A stretch of DNA of 33,988 bases, taken from Candidatus Cloacimonetes bacterium ADurb.Bin211 (lineage in GTDB: Bacteria; Cloacimonadota; Cloacimonadia; Cloacimonadales; Cloacimonadaceae). The number at the start of each line of letters is the position of its first letter. Position 1 is the first letter of the stretch. The notes under the pieces are model-generated. The model made no database searches, was not told the DNA's origin, and worked only from the letters and a program-made list of their open reading frames with translations. Location of the stretch: positions 1 to 33,988 of the forward strand of contig MWCN01000056.1 in the NCBI GenBank assembly GCA_002070045.1, given 5' to 3'. Positions 7,959 to 19,489 of this stretch are shown here, piece after piece. A program made the translations under genes and the position numbers.

Positions 7959-8817
7959 AAATAGAGGCTTCCTATTGATTGATAAAGCGCCAGGCAGTTC
8001 TTCTTTTGCCTTAGTGAAACAATTGAGAGCCCTAACAAAAATCTCCAGGATTGGGCACACCGGTACCTTAGACCCCTTTGCTTCTGGATTATTAATTTTT
8101 GCTCTGGGATCTTACACACGTCTTTGTCAGTTTCTGGAACTGCAGGATAAAGAATATGAAGTAGTGCTGAAGCTGGGAGAACAAACAGAAACCGGCGATA
8201 CTGAAGGGAAAGTGGTTGCAGTAAGTGAGAATATACCTTTTCAAATAGATAAAGAAACACTGCGAGAACAAATATTACAAGTCAAATCTCTGGTCACTCC
8301 TGCTTATTCAGCAGTAAAAATTAAAGGGAAACCGGCTTATTCCTATGCTCGTAAGGGAATTAAAGTTGAATTGGAAAAACGTCCTGTTCATATCTCTAAA
8401 TTTGAAGTGACAGATTATTCTTTCCCTTACTTGAGCTTTAGCTGTAAAGTATCTAAGGGGACCTATATTCGGAGTCTGGGAGAACTCATTGCTCAACTTT
8501 TAGGAACGGTGGGGCATTGTGTTAGCTTAAGAAGAACCGCTATAGGCTATCTTACTGTAAATCAATCATATAAAATTGAAGATATTACAAAAGAAAATTT
8601 CACTTCTCATTTCTTTCCAGTTGAAGAGTTATTCCCCGATTTTGAAAAACTCTACCTATCAGAAAAAGAGCTAATTTTCCTCAGTAATGGAAATCCCATA
8701 CCCAAATCTGGCAATAATAACGAAACAATATTGATATTTGATTATGCAGGCAGCTTGCAAGGAGTGGCGAAAAGAAAAGATAGTATACTTAATCCTTATA
8801 TAAATCTGAAGAGTTGA
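7951..8817 (+). CDS. truB: tRNA pseudouridine(55) synthase TruB
   Basis: Converts U55 in the T-loop of tRNAs to pseudouridine. The 288 residues open with LLIDKAPGSSSFALVKQLR and contain the catalytic motif GHTGTLDPFASGLL with the nucleophile Asp41. Further family marks are KEYEVVLKLGEQTETGDTEG (~69-88), AYSAVKIKGKPAYSYAR (~112-128) and SKGTYIRSLGELIAQ (~168-182). Length is typical. The ATG overlaps the nrnA stop (ATGTCTGA), indicating translational coupling, and ribF begins one base after the truB stop. Confidence 0.95.
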   Translation: MSENRGFLLIDKAPGSSSFALVKQLRALTKISRIGHTGTLDPFASGLLIFALGSYTRLCQFLELQDKEYEVVLKLGEQTETGDTEGKVVAVSENIPFQIDKETLREQILQVKSLVTPAYSAVKIKGKPAYSYARKGIKVELEKRPVHISKFEVTDYSFPYLSFSCKVSKGTYIRSLGELIAQLLGTVGHCVSLRRTAIGYLTVNQSYKIEDITKENFTSHFFPVEELFPDFEKLYLSEKELIFLSNGNPIPKSGNNNETILIFDYAGSLQGVAKRKDSILNPYINLKS

Positions 8818-8818
8818 T

Positions 8819-9730
8819 ATGAAAACAGTTTTAAGTATTGGCAATTTTGATGGTGTGCATATTGGACATCAAAAACTTCTTTCTAAGGTTAAAGAGCTGG
8901 CAAAAGAAAGAAATCTAAAATCTGTCGTTATCACTTATGACAATCATCCCGCTCAAACGCTAAATAATAATTCTTGTCCCTACATATTGCTTCCACCAGA
9001 GCATAAAAGAACAAAAATTTTAGCTTTGGGAATTGATGAAGTTCAGTTGCTGCATTTTGATGAAAAACTGGCGAAAACCTCAGCGGAGGATTTTTTGAGA
9101 GAGTATATGGTGTCTAAATTCAATCCTGCTATAATTGTGTTGGGTTATGACTCTCATTTTGGTTATCAAAGAAGAGGAGATTATAACTTTCTCCTGAAGC
9201 AGAGTAAAAACTTTGGATTTGAAGTGGAATATGTAGAACCCGTCCTTTATAATAATCGCATTGTCAGCAGCTCGTTAATCAGAGAAATGTTAATTTCAGG
9301 AAATCTTTATATGGCAAATCGTTTACTCGGTTATCCTTACACACTTTATGGAACGGTGGGAAAGGGAAGTGGTATTGGTAAAGAACTCGGATATCCAACC
9401 ATAAATCTTCAATTAGAAGACCTCTGTCAGCTTATTCCCTATAAAGGAGTTTATTTTAGTATTGCACGGTCCAGATCTTTAGTTTTTTATGGATTGACAA
9501 ATATAGGTATCAGTCCAACTTTGAAACACAAAGATAAAGCTGAGATTGAGACTTATCTGTTAGATATACAGAGAGATTTCAATGGCTATTCTTTTGCCAT
9601 ATCTTTGCTTCATTATCTGCGGGAGGAAAGGATGTTTCCTGATAAAGATGCCCTGAAAAGAGCTATTGAACAAGATGTTACCTTCGCTAAAAAATTAGTG
9701 GATAATAAAATAATATGCGAGTTCCAATAA
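8819..9730 (+). CDS. ribF: Bifunctional riboflavin kinase / FAD synthetase
   Basis: Phosphorylates riboflavin to FMN and adenylylates FMN to FAD. The N-terminal nucleotidyltransferase domain (~1-165) has SIGNFDGVHIGHQKLL, with the HxGH motif at residues 14-17, and the late SSSLIREMLISGN motif. The C-terminal kinase domain (~180-300) has GTVGKGSGIGKELGYPTINL, the flavokinase signature that binds ATP and Mg2+, plus GVYFS and NIGISPTL. The 303-residue length is usual. It sits immediately after truB, as in many bacteria. Its 3' end overlaps the next gene by 16 bases. Confidence 0.94.
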   Translation: MKTVLSIGNFDGVHIGHQKLLSKVKELAKERNLKSVVITYDNHPAQTLNNNSCPYILLPPEHKRTKILALGIDEVQLLHFDEKLAKTSAEDFLREYMVSKFNPAIIVLGYDSHFGYQRRGDYNFLLKQSKNFGFEVEYVEPVLYNNRIVSSSLIREMLISGNLYMANRLLGYPYTLYGTVGKGSGIGKELGYPTINLQLEDLCQLIPYKGVYFSIARSRSLVFYGLTNIGISPTLKHKDKAEIETYLLDIQRDFNGYSFAISLLHYLREERMFPDKDALKRAIEQDVTFAKKLVDNKIICEFQ

Positions 9731-11625
9731 CTTTCTTAATCCTCTTTTTGGGGTGCTTTTCCTTTGCCCTGGATTTTGTGCCTGGCTCAGGTTCTCAAGT
9801 GATTCCAGAGGACAATAAAGAATATAATTTTGCTTATCATCAAGGAACAGATGATTATCATTTTTATGGCTCAGATAAGTGGGCAGTCTTGTTTGATTTT
9901 GAATCTGTATATCCTGCTGTTGAAATCTCGCAATTTCTTGTCTCAAAAGCATTAATCTTTCTTCCTCAGATAGGTGATTCCATTAAAGTAGAGCTTTTTA
10001 CCAATGAATATAATAATCCTGGCACCCTTTTAACCTGGAATAAGGTGCCGGTTTCTAATAACTGGGTAGAAATAACTTTCCCTCAAACTGTTCAAGAAAG
10101 TGCTTTATGGATGGTAGCAACATATGCTACCAGTTTTACTGGAACTTATGTTTCCGCCTCTTATGGTGCTGGAACTCATAGTTATTATTCCAATACTAAT
10201 GTGCCACAATCTCCTTATTATCAAAGTTTTGCAAGCGCTGGGTTCAATGCTGAACTATTGTTCGGGCTGGCAGGAGAATTTGTACTGGATTCGCAAATAA
10301 TTGACCTAGAACTAACTTATTTTAATCTGGAAGGGTCAGTAGAACCAGGACAAACTGTAACACCAACCTTTGCCATCTATAATCATTCCAGTGTTCCTGT
10401 TACAGACGCTACTATACATTTGAATGTTTATTCACCTGATCCAGATTTTGCTTTCTTTGACGAAATTCCTGTAACGGAAACTATTAATCCTCATTCCCTT
10501 TATGAATTTAATAACCAGAATCCAGAATTTCTGGAGCATCAGTTTATACTCCCGGAAGAGCCTTTACAGTTAAAATTGAGAGCAGCACTGGTTAGCAGTC
10601 ATAACGATAATGACCCCCAGGCGAATAATATTCGTCTAATACATCGTTTTAGTTTTGCCGATTCTTATCCTATTTTCCTGATAGAGAATTTCTTACGCTG
10701 GCAAAATGCTTCTCAGATAACCTGGTCGCAAGACCAATATAATTTCCCGCAATTTCATATTTTAAACTATTTTCCTATCCTGGGCGATACTCTTTCCAAT
10801 CTTGCTGCACAAGATAGATTTAATTGGTATTCTTTCAATTCGTTACCACGCACTGTCATCAATGGAGACCTTAAAATTAATGGTTTCGTTACGAATTATG
10901 GTAATCAATTTGTACAATTATGCACTCAAGCTCAAAATAATAAAACTTTCGTATCCTCCTCTGATTGTCGCATTATGAGTGATGGAAATAGCGATCAACT
11001 TTCAGCATCATTAACTCTGAATAATGCTCGTACTCAACTCTATTCTTCTGCTGTGGAATACGATATTGTCAGTTCATCACGCCTATTCGTTGGATTATTC
11101 AAAAAACAAAACTTCAATGATGAAGAACGCTGGGTGATTGATCGATGGATAATGCAAAATCAGGCTTTAAATGGGAGCTTAAATGCCGCTCAAAGTCTTA
11201 CCATAGATTTTTTTATTCCTCTAAATAATATTTCCTTGAGCGAATTGGAAGAATCCTACCGTATTTACTATTGGTTACAGCTAACCGACGCAGGGAAAAT
11301 CCTCTATTCTTCTTTTGCTGAGTTCAATAATCTCGTTGCAATCAATGATTTTAACAATGCAGTGCCCCGTTTATATATCACATCCAATCCCTTACATCGG
11401 GGTGAACTGATGAAGATAACTCTTAATAATGACAAGCCATTGGGACGAGTACAGGTATATAATCTGAAAGGTCAAAAGATTAAAGAATATCATACCACTA
11501 AATCTGAAATTGCTTTCACTGCCGAACAATTTCCTGCCAATGGCATCTATTTTCTCCGATTTCCTGAACTTTTTATGGCAAAATCGGGCATTCCTACCAT
11601 CCAAAAAATTATTATCCTAAAGTGA
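9715..11625 (+). CDS. Secreted protein with T9SS-like C-terminal sorting domain
   Basis: An N-terminal signal peptide (MRVPITFLILFLGCFSFALD) indicates export. Residues ~20-185 form a beta-rich domain; ~195-300 resembles a CARDB-like adhesion fold (EPGQTVTPTFAIYNHS). Residues ~310-400 contain YPIFLIENFLRW, then AQDRFNWYSFNSLPRTVINGD, a layout like Omp28-related thioredoxin-fold proteins but without the CxxC cysteines. The C-terminal ~80 residues (SNPLHRGE, VQVYNLKGQKIKEY, PANGIYFLRF, QKIIILK) match the type A sorting domain of type IX secretion substrates. The gene starts inside ribF, overlapping by 16 bases. Function is unknown; it is likely a surface or extracellular protein. The Omp28 comparison is tentative. 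Confidence 0.8.
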   Translation: MRVPITFLILFLGCFSFALDFVPGSGSQVIPEDNKEYNFAYHQGTDDYHFYGSDKWAVLFDFESVYPAVEISQFLVSKALIFLPQIGDSIKVELFTNEYNNPGTLLTWNKVPVSNNWVEITFPQTVQESALWMVATYATSFTGTYVSASYGAGTHSYYSNTNVPQSPYYQSFASAGFNAELLFGLAGEFVLDSQIIDLELTYFNLEGSVEPGQTVTPTFAIYNHSSVPVTDATIHLNVYSPDPDFAFFDEIPVTETINPHSLYEFNNQNPEFLEHQFILPEEPLQLKLRAALVSSHNDNDPQANNIRLIHRFSFADSYPIFLIENFLRWQNASQITWSQDQYNFPQFHILNYFPILGDTLSNLAAQDRFNWYSFNSLPRTVINGDLKINGFVTNYGNQFVQLCTQAQNNKTFVSSSDCRIMSDGNSDQLSASLTLNNARTQLYSSAVEYDIVSSSRLFVGLFKKQNFNDEERWVIDRWIMQNQALNGSLNAAQSLTIDFFIPLNNISLSELEESYRIYYWLQLTDAGKILYSSFAEFNNLVAINDFNNAVPRLYITSNPLHRGELMKITLNNDKPLGRVQVYNLKGQKIKEYHTTKSEIAFTAEQFPANGIYFLRFPELFMAKSGIPTIQKIIILK

Positions 11626-11631
11626 GTAAAT

Positions 11632-12582
11632 ATGTTTGAACATATTAAGATATCTGACCTGAAAGAGCATCTGGGAGAAGAAATCGTCAGTTTTTATCTG
11701 GTGACTTCCAAAGAAATTCGTCAGGGGAAAAATGACCGCTATCTGTATCTTCGCTTGCAGGACCATAGCGGCAGTATTAACGCCTATGTATGGAAAGATT
11801 TCCAGAAAGCAGCAGAAGAGTTCTCGGAAGGAGATGTGATAAAAATCAAAGCTATAGTCAATAATTACAAAGACCAGGTGCAGCTGAATGTAAGTCAATT
11901 ACGCTATGCAGATAAATCGGAATATAATATTGAACATTTTATCAGTACCAGTAGTAAACCTCCAGAATTTCTGGCTGAACAGTTCTTCTCTTTTATTGAT
12001 AAAGTAGAAAACCTCTGGATTAATAAGCTTTTACACCTGATTTTTGACGACAAAGAATTTTTTTGCCTTTTTCTTAATGCACCTGCAGCTAAAAGTTGGC
12101 ATCATAATTATCGCCATGGACTCATTGAACATACCGTCAATGTAGCTACTCTTTGTGATTCCATTTGCACCCTTTATCCAGTGCATAGAGACCTGATTAT
12201 TGCCGGTGCCTTGCTTCATGATGTTGGAAAAGTATTTGAGTATAGTTCTGCTCCCAGTATTGATTTTACCGACTTAGGTAGATTAGTGGGACATCTAAGC
12301 CTGGGAGATCAGTTTGTATGTGAAAAAGCAAAGGAAATTGTAGGTTTCCCGGATGAAATTCTTTTGAATCTTCGTCATATGATACTTGCTCATCACGGTG
12401 AATACGAAAAGGGATCTGTTCGTCTTCCTCAAACTCTTGAAGCTTTAGTTCTGCATCTTTGTGATAATCTGGATGCTCAAAGTGTTGGAGTAGCACAACT
12501 TTTAGCTGCTGCGCCTGAAGATGCAGTCTGGACGGAATACGATAAATTAAATAATCGTTATTATCATCTAACTAAAATCTGA
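11632..12582 (+). CDS. yhaM: YhaM-like 3'-5' exoribonuclease (OB fold + HD domain)
   Basis: Resembles Bacillus YhaM (CBF1), a Mn2+-dependent 3'-5' exoribonuclease acting on RNA and ssDNA. The N-terminal OB fold (~12-100) includes FYLVTSKEIRQGKNDRYLYL and VIKIKAIVNNYKDQVQLNV. The HD domain follows (~155-290), with WHHNYRHGLIEHT and the metal-binding pair LLHDVGK (His196, Asp197), then ILAHHGE. The 316-residue length fits the family. It starts six bases after the secreted-protein gene and is followed at three bases by the YycJ-like hydrolase. Substrate choice in this organism is not visible. Confidence 0.87.
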   Translation: MFEHIKISDLKEHLGEEIVSFYLVTSKEIRQGKNDRYLYLRLQDHSGSINAYVWKDFQKAAEEFSEGDVIKIKAIVNNYKDQVQLNVSQLRYADKSEYNIEHFISTSSKPPEFLAEQFFSFIDKVENLWINKLLHLIFDDKEFFCLFLNAPAAKSWHHNYRHGLIEHTVNVATLCDSICTLYPVHRDLIIAGALLHDVGKVFEYSSAPSIDFTDLGRLVGHLSLGDQFVCEKAKEIVGFPDEILLNLRHMILAHHGEYEKGSVRLPQTLEALVLHLCDNLDAQSVGVAQLLAAAPEDAVWTEYDKLNNRYYHLTKI

Positions 12583-12585
12583 TAT

Positions 12586-13371
12586 ATGTTCCAGCTCGCT
12601 GTTTTAGTTAGTAGCTCAAAAGGGAATGCCAGCTTCATCCGAACCGATGAAACAGCAATATTACTGGATGCTGGAACACCTGCTAAAACTATATTTAACG
12701 CTCTTCAAGACCTCGGAATTGATAGATATGAAATAAAAGGAGTGGTACTTAGCCATGAACATTCTGACCATATCAAAGGAGCTGGTGCAGTTTTGCGTTA
12801 TCTTAAGGTGCCACTTTATATCAATGAGGAAACTTATCATCAGTGTCAGTATCATTTAGGAAATATTCCAGCTGGAATTAAATTCTTCCAGACTGGAATC
12901 CCTTTTCGTATTGATGACCTCATTATCCATCCTTTCTCTTCTTCGCATGACGCTGTAGAAAGCTGTAATTTTACCTTCCATCGCATACAAAAGCAAGAAC
13001 GGAAATTGGGAATAGCGACCGATCTGGGCTTTCCTACTACCCTGGTAGTTAATAAATTAAAAGATTGCACTACTGTTGTTATGGAAAGTAACCACGATGA
13101 AAAAATGCTAATGGACGGACCTTATCCCTGGAGTCTAAAACAACGAATCAAAAGCCCTCAAGGACATCTTTCTAATCAGCAAGCTGTAGGACTACTCAGC
13201 CAAATTATACATTATGGATTGGAAAACCTTATCCTGGCTCATTTGAGTGAAACCAATAACAACCCTGAACTGGTATGGGAAACTATGAGTAACTATCTAC
13301 AGTCCATACGAAGTAATATTAATCTCCTTGTTGCTGAACCCTATAAGCATACCCCATTGATAAATATATAA
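12586..13371 (+). CDS. YycJ/WalJ-like metallo-beta-lactamase-fold hydrolase
   Basis: Metal-dependent hydrolase of the beta-lactamase fold, closest in layout to YycJ (WalJ), a 5'-3' DNA exonuclease linked to mismatch repair and cell-wall control in Firmicutes. The 261 residues open with FQLAVLVSSSKGNASFI and have the metal-binding SHEHSDHIKG (His57, His59, Asp61, His62), then FSSSHDAVES, IATDLG, VMESNHDE and LAHLSETNN motifs. It is the last gene of the operon that starts at rimP or nrnA. The following 659 bases contain no gene. A general MBL exonuclease role is probable; the exact substrate is inference. Confidence 0.82.
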   Translation: MFQLAVLVSSSKGNASFIRTDETAILLDAGTPAKTIFNALQDLGIDRYEIKGVVLSHEHSDHIKGAGAVLRYLKVPLYINEETYHQCQYHLGNIPAGIKFFQTGIPFRIDDLIIHPFSSSHDAVESCNFTFHRIQKQERKLGIATDLGFPTTLVVNKLKDCTTVVMESNHDEKMLMDGPYPWSLKQRIKSPQGHLSNQQAVGLLSQIIHYGLENLILAHLSETNNNPELVWETMSNYLQSIRSNINLLVAEPYKHTPLINI

Positions 13372-13570
13372 GCCTAACCATTCTTTTATCCGATAACCAT
13401 AGATTAATTTTTTATTCCGGAATTAAATGCAAACTCATCAATTAAATTATCAAGAACCTTTCTTCTGATAAAGTCCTTATTCCTGATAAAAAATTAACCC
13501 TTAAAACAGTGATAATTAATCATATTATAAGTAGTTATCTAATCTATTCCACTTGAAGATTAAGAAGTAT

Positions 13571-13651
13571 CAAGTCTTAGTTACTTCTTTAACACTTGTT
13601 TATAAAGCGGTTATTAAGTTTCCCTTGATCAAGTCTTGATTAACTCTTGAT
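13571..13651. repeat. CTTGAT/CAAGTCTT repeat cluster upstream of gyrB
   Basis: CTTGAT occurs at 13624-13629, 13635-13640 and 13646-13651, an exact 11-base spacing that puts the copies on one face of the helix. CAAGTCTT occurs at 13571 and 13630, each followed by a purine pair and TTA. The TTGATCAA palindrome joins the two motif orientations. This looks like a tandem protein-binding site, perhaps for control of gyrBA or a distant upstream element; no regulator is identified. Confidence 0.45.
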
Positions 13652-13907
13652 AGCAAACAAGCCCTTAGAGAGAATTAACCCCAAGGTAGCTATTTATTTG
13701 TATAATATAGAGATATACATATATATGAGGGGATCCTAAATTAAATTAAACAATGATGAAAAGAGAGGGGGAAAGAAAGTGGTGTTAACTCATTGTTAAG
13801 CAAGTAGATAAAGTAAATATTTGAAATTATGAGAATTTTATTTTGGTATAAGAGATAATACATTGATAGATAAGAAGATATAATTTAAAAATAATTGCGG
13901 ATTATTC

Positions 13908-13935
13908 TTGACAAAAAAATCATATTTTATATTCT
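13908..13935 (+). promoter_or_regulatory. Candidate gyrB promoter
   Basis: A perfect TTGACA (13908-13913) is followed after 16 bases by TATTCT (13930-13935), a 4/6 match to the -10 consensus. It would give a leader of about 90 bases before gyrB. The -35 is good, the -10 weak, so this is only a candidate. Confidence 0.4.
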
Positions 13936-14027
13936 GACATATAGATATGAATATTGATTTTCTGCTTAGGATGCACCATCCTCCTGAAAAGAAATATAAG
14001 TTTAGTTAATATCTAAGGAGACAATGA

Positions 14028-15929
<1,902 letters not shown>

Positions 15930-15942
15930 TTAGGAGTAATAG

Positions 15943-18534
15943 ATGGAAGATAAATCAAAAATTATTGAAGTGCAAATAGAAGATCAGATGCGTCAAGCAT
16001 ATCTGGATTATTCTATGAGTGTTATAGTGTCCAGGGCATTACCTGATATCAGAGATGGATTAAAACCTTCACAACGTCGTATTATATATGCTATGAGTGA
16101 ATTAAATCTTGTTCCTGGTGGACATTTCCGTAAATGCGCTAAAATTGCAGGTGATACTTCTGGGAACTATCATCCTCACGGTGAACAAGTAGTATATCCT
16201 ACTTTAGTACGACTTGCTCAGCCCTGGAATATGCGTTATCCATTGATTGACGGTCAGGGCAATTTCGGGTCCATAGATGGAGATCCTCCTGCAGCTATGC
16301 GATATACAGAAGCGAGACTACAAAAAGTTACAATGGAACTATTGGCAGAATTGGATAAAGATACGGTAAATTTCCGGAGCAACTACGATGAAACACGCAA
16401 AGAACCGGAAGTATTTCCAGCCCGGATTCCTAATTTACTGATAAATGGCTCCTCGGGTATTGCAGTAGGTATGGCTACAAATATGCCACCACATAACCTG
16501 AAGGAAATCTGTAATGCCGTTATCGCACTGATTGATAATCCAGATTTAGAGCCTTTGGAACTGCGTAAATATATTAAAGGTCCAGATTTTCCTATGGGAG
16601 GATATGTCCTTGGCACTAAAGGAATAACGGATTATTTCTTAACAGGTAGAGGCCAATTGCTCTTAAGAGGTGAAGCAGAAATAGAGACCACTAAAAATGA
16701 ACAGGAACAAATTGTTATTCGTTCTATTCCTTACCAGATAACCAAGACTGCTCTAATTGATAAAATCGTAGAACTGGTAAAAGATAAAAGAATTGAAGGA
16801 ATAAGCGATATCCGGGATGAATCCGGTAGAGAAGGGATGCGTTTAGTTATATTGATTAAACGCAATGCAGATGCCCAAACTGTTCTTAATCAACTATACA
16901 AATATACTCAATTACAGACCACTTTTGGAGTAATTAACCTCTGTCTTGTTAATGGTGTTCCTCAAGTGGTTAGTATGAAGGATATGCTCAATAACTTCAT
17001 AGAATTTCGGCATGAAGTTATTTTGCGTCGCACCAATTTTGAACTAAGAAATGCGGAAGAAAGATTGCATATTCTGGAAGGCTTAAGAATTGCACTGGAC
17101 CATCTGGATGAAGTTATTGCTACTATTCGTGCTTCACAAACTCCGCCTGAAGCCAGTGAACAATTACAGGAGAAATTTGGTCTAACAGAGATTCAAGCTA
17201 GAGCTATTCTGGATATGAGGTTGCAAAGATTAACAGGACTGGAAAGAGAAAAAATTGAAACTGAATATGAAGAGCTATTAAAAGTGATAGACCATCTGAA
17301 AGATTTATTGGAACATAAAGAAAAAAGAATGCAACTTATAAAAGAAGAGACCGCTGAAATAAGAGATAAATATGGGGATCAGCGTCGCACTCAGATCCTT
17401 GAAAGCTACACTGGTATATTAAATCAGGAAGATATGATAGCTGATGAACTGGTAGTAGTAACTATTACTCATGAAGGCTATGTAAAACGTATGCCCATAG
17501 ATACTTATAGAGTTCAAGGAAGAGGTGGAAGAGGCTTAACTGCTGCTAATCTGAGAGAAGAGGACTTTATTCAGTATATCTTTGTAGCTTCTACTCATTC
17601 CTATATTCTTCTTTTTACCGATTTGGGAAGATGTTATTGGTTAAAAGTGTATGAGATACCTGAAGCTGGAAGAACGGCTCGTGGCAAAGCTATCGTAAAT
17701 CTGGTTAATCTGCAGGATAAAGAAAAAGTAAAAGCTTTTGTCACACTAAAGGATTTCAACCCTGAAGAAAATATTGTGATGTGCACCAAAAATGGAATGG
17801 TTAAGAAAACTCCCCTGGCAGCTTTCAGTCGTCCACGTAGTTCTGGGATTCTGGCTATCAAACTTTTACCAGGAGATGAATTGATAGATGCACGGATAAC
17901 CGAAGGCAATGATGACCTGATTTTAGCCACGCGTAATGGTTATTGCAATCGTTTTAGTGAGAGAGAGATAAGACCTACTGCCCGTTTCACTCAGGGAGTT
18001 AGAGGCATAAGATTACGTGAGGAAGATTATGTCATTTCTATGGCAGTTATATTCCAGGATTTATTGATGGAAAATGGGAATGCGATAGCTAAGACCATTT
18101 TAGCCATTAGTGAAAATGGGTATGGGAAACGTACCCGAATATCTGCCTATCGTGTAACCAGAAGAGGAAGTAAAGGTGTTATAACTCTTAAAACCAATGA
18201 GAGAAATGGACATCTTGCTGCTCTAATGCTAGTGGATGAAAACGATGATTTGGTAATAATCACACAGGAAGGAATGATAATTCGTCAGAAGGTGAGTGAT
18301 ATTTCAATCTTTGAAAGAAACACTCAAGGTGTGCATTTGATAAATCTTCGGGAAAATGATAAGGTAGTAGATATCACCTTAATTCCTAAGGAACCAGATG
18401 AAGAAGAACTGGATAGAGAAGTGGAAAAGGCAAAAAATGTTCCTTCTATGACAGCATCTAAAACAATAGAAAGTGATATTGAAGAAAAAGATGAAGAAGA
18501 ATTCAGGGAAGAAGATTTTCCTGAGGAAGAATGA
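15943..18534 (+). CDS. gyrA: DNA gyrase subunit A
   Basis: DNA-cleaving subunit of gyrase. The 863 residues contain the winged-helix breakage-reunion domain with catalytic Tyr121 (AAMRYTEAR), coiled coil and exit gate (~350-490), then the beta-pinwheel C-terminal domain. A GyrA-box variant, QGRGGRG (about 17515-17535), sits at the start of that domain; it marks a gyrase rather than topoisomerase IV. The quinolone-contact loop reads [10 protein letters not shown], so the positions equal to E. coli Ser83 and Asp87 are Gln82 and Pro86. The last ~45 residues are very acidic. The TAGGAG site overlaps the end of gyrB. An intrinsic terminator follows directly. Confidence 0.95.
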   Translation: MEDKSKIIEVQIEDQMRQAYLDYSMSVIVSRALPDIRDGLKPSQRRIIYAMSELNLVPGGHFRKCAKIAGDTSGNYHPHGEQVVYPTLVRLAQPWNMRYPLIDGQGNFGSIDGDPPAAMRYTEARLQKVTMELLAELDKDTVNFRSNYDETRKEPEVFPARIPNLLINGSSGIAVGMATNMPPHNLKEICNAVIALIDNPDLEPLELRKYIKGPDFPMGGYVLGTKGITDYFLTGRGQLLLRGEAEIETTKNEQEQIVIRSIPYQITKTALIDKIVELVKDKRIEGISDIRDESGREGMRLVILIKRNADAQTVLNQLYKYTQLQTTFGVINLCLVNGVPQVVSMKDMLNNFIEFRHEVILRRTNFELRNAEERLHILEGLRIALDHLDEVIATIRASQTPPEASEQLQEKFGLTEIQARAILDMRLQRLTGLEREKIETEYEELLKVIDHLKDLLEHKEKRMQLIKEETAEIRDKYGDQRRTQILESYTGILNQEDMIADELVVVTITHEGYVKRMPIDTYRVQGRGGRGLTAANLREEDFIQYIFVASTHSYILLFTDLGRCYWLKVYEIPEAGRTARGKAIVNLVNLQDKEKVKAFVTLKDFNPEENIVMCTKNGMVKKTPLAAFSRPRSSGILAIKLLPGDELIDARITEGNDDLILATRNGYCNRFSEREIRPTARFTQGVRGIRLREEDYVISMAVIFQDLLMENGNAIAKTILAISENGYGKRTRISAYRVTRRGSKGVITLKTNERNGHLAALMLVDENDDLVIITQEGMIIRQKVSDISIFERNTQGVHLINLRENDKVVDITLIPKEPDEEELDREVEKAKNVPSMTASKTIESDIEEKDEEEFREEDFPEEE

Positions 18535-19150
18535 TTTAATAAGCCCCCTTAATAAATATAAGGGGGTTTATTTTTTTGGGATAACGAATTTCTGGTTAAT
18601 CTTCATTATATCCGTGCTATTCCTATATGGGTGTGCCATAAAACCTTATGTTCCTGTTCCTGGAGATTTTTATATAAAAGAAGCAGATTGGGCAATTATC
18701 AATACAGATAGCCTGGATATTTTCGTCCATCCTCAATCTTATTATGGTGTAGCTCAGAATACAGTCTCCAGTTACTTTACTCTCTATGTGCGAGTGAAAA
18801 ATAAATCAAAAAAGAATATCTTATTAAATCGTTCCAGTTTTAGCATTCTTGCAGGAAATCAACAGTTTGATTATATACCTCTGGAAATTATCTTAGGTAG
18901 CTTGCAGAATTATAGTTTGCTTCGTCATTATCAGGACCCTTTTGCTTCACCTATACCTTCTAATTATGATAGATACTTACAAGAAGTCCAGCAACAATAC
19001 ATAGAATTAGTTAATTCCTACTTCAGTTTTGGTGACATTCTTCCTGGAGGCAGTAAAGAAGGTTATCTCTTTTACGATAAAAAGATAGAGCAATATGATA
19101 GCTTTGAATTGGATGTTTTGGGGATAAAGATAAAATTTGTTAGACAATAG
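18491..19150 (+). CDS. Putative lipoprotein whose reading frame starts inside gyrA
   Basis: Unrecognised protein. A hydrophobic segment ([16 protein letters not shown]) ends in a lipobox-like cysteine (codon at 18632-18634), followed by a soluble beta-rich domain with [17 protein letters not shown] and [16 protein letters not shown], a layout like small DUF4352-type or envelope lipoproteins. Starts are a puzzle: in frame the only ATG is at 18491, with TTG at 18479 and GTG at 18473, all within gyrA and in another frame. No ATG, GTG or TTG occurs between 18494 and 18613, and the GTG at 18614 would leave almost no signal peptide. From 18491 the n-region is long and basic and spans the gyrA terminator. 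A non-canonical start such as CTG at 18521, or loss of the original 5' end, is possible. Confidence 0.6.
   Translation: MKKNSGKKIFLRKNDLISPLNKYKGVYFFGITNFWLIFIISVLFLYGCAIKPYVPVPGDFYIKEADWAIINTDSLDIFVHPQSYYGVAQNTVSSYFTLYVRVKNKSKKNILLNRSSFSILAGNQQFDYIPLEIILGSLQNYSLLRHYQDPFASPIPSNYDRYLQEVQQQYIELVNSYFSFGDILPGGSKEGYLFYDKKIEQYDSFELDVLGIKIKFVRQ
18544..18577 (+). terminator. Intrinsic terminator after gyrA
   Basis: CCCCCTT (18544-18550) pairs with AAGGGGG (18560-18566) around a 9-base loop, followed by TTTATTTTTTT (18567-18577). It starts nine bases after the gyrA stop codon and is the best terminator in the window. It also lies inside the frame of the lipoprotein ORF that follows. Confidence 0.88.
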
Positions 19151-19489
19151 GAATAATAATCTTTTTAACGATTTCTTATCTCTAAAGGATTAAAATACAG
19201 AAAATAAACTTGTTAAAAGAGAGGGAGGTATTCTTTACTTTGTTCTATAAATGTTCTAAATAATGATATGAAAAGAAGATTTAAAAGAAAAGGGAAAATA
19301 GCAACTAAAATATATACTATGTTTCATAACAAGAAAACACTTATTTTAAATTTTATTCACTATTCCAACACTTTTATTCTTGATGTATCTATAAAGCAAA
19401 ATAGACGAAACTAAATTTTAAAAAAAATTACTTTTCTCCCCTCTATTTTATTCAGCGAGTTAATATGCTATAATAAACTAATAAGTTAC
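19151..19489. other. 339-base convergent intergenic region
   Basis: AT-rich space between the 3' ends of the lipoprotein gene (plus) and the thioredoxin-like gene (minus). I see no ORF with a start and ribosome site and no RNA gene. A short AATAAG/CTTATT inverted repeat spans the stop codon of the minus-strand gene (around 19480-19496) but no T-run follows it on that strand, so I do not call a terminator. Confidence 0.45.
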
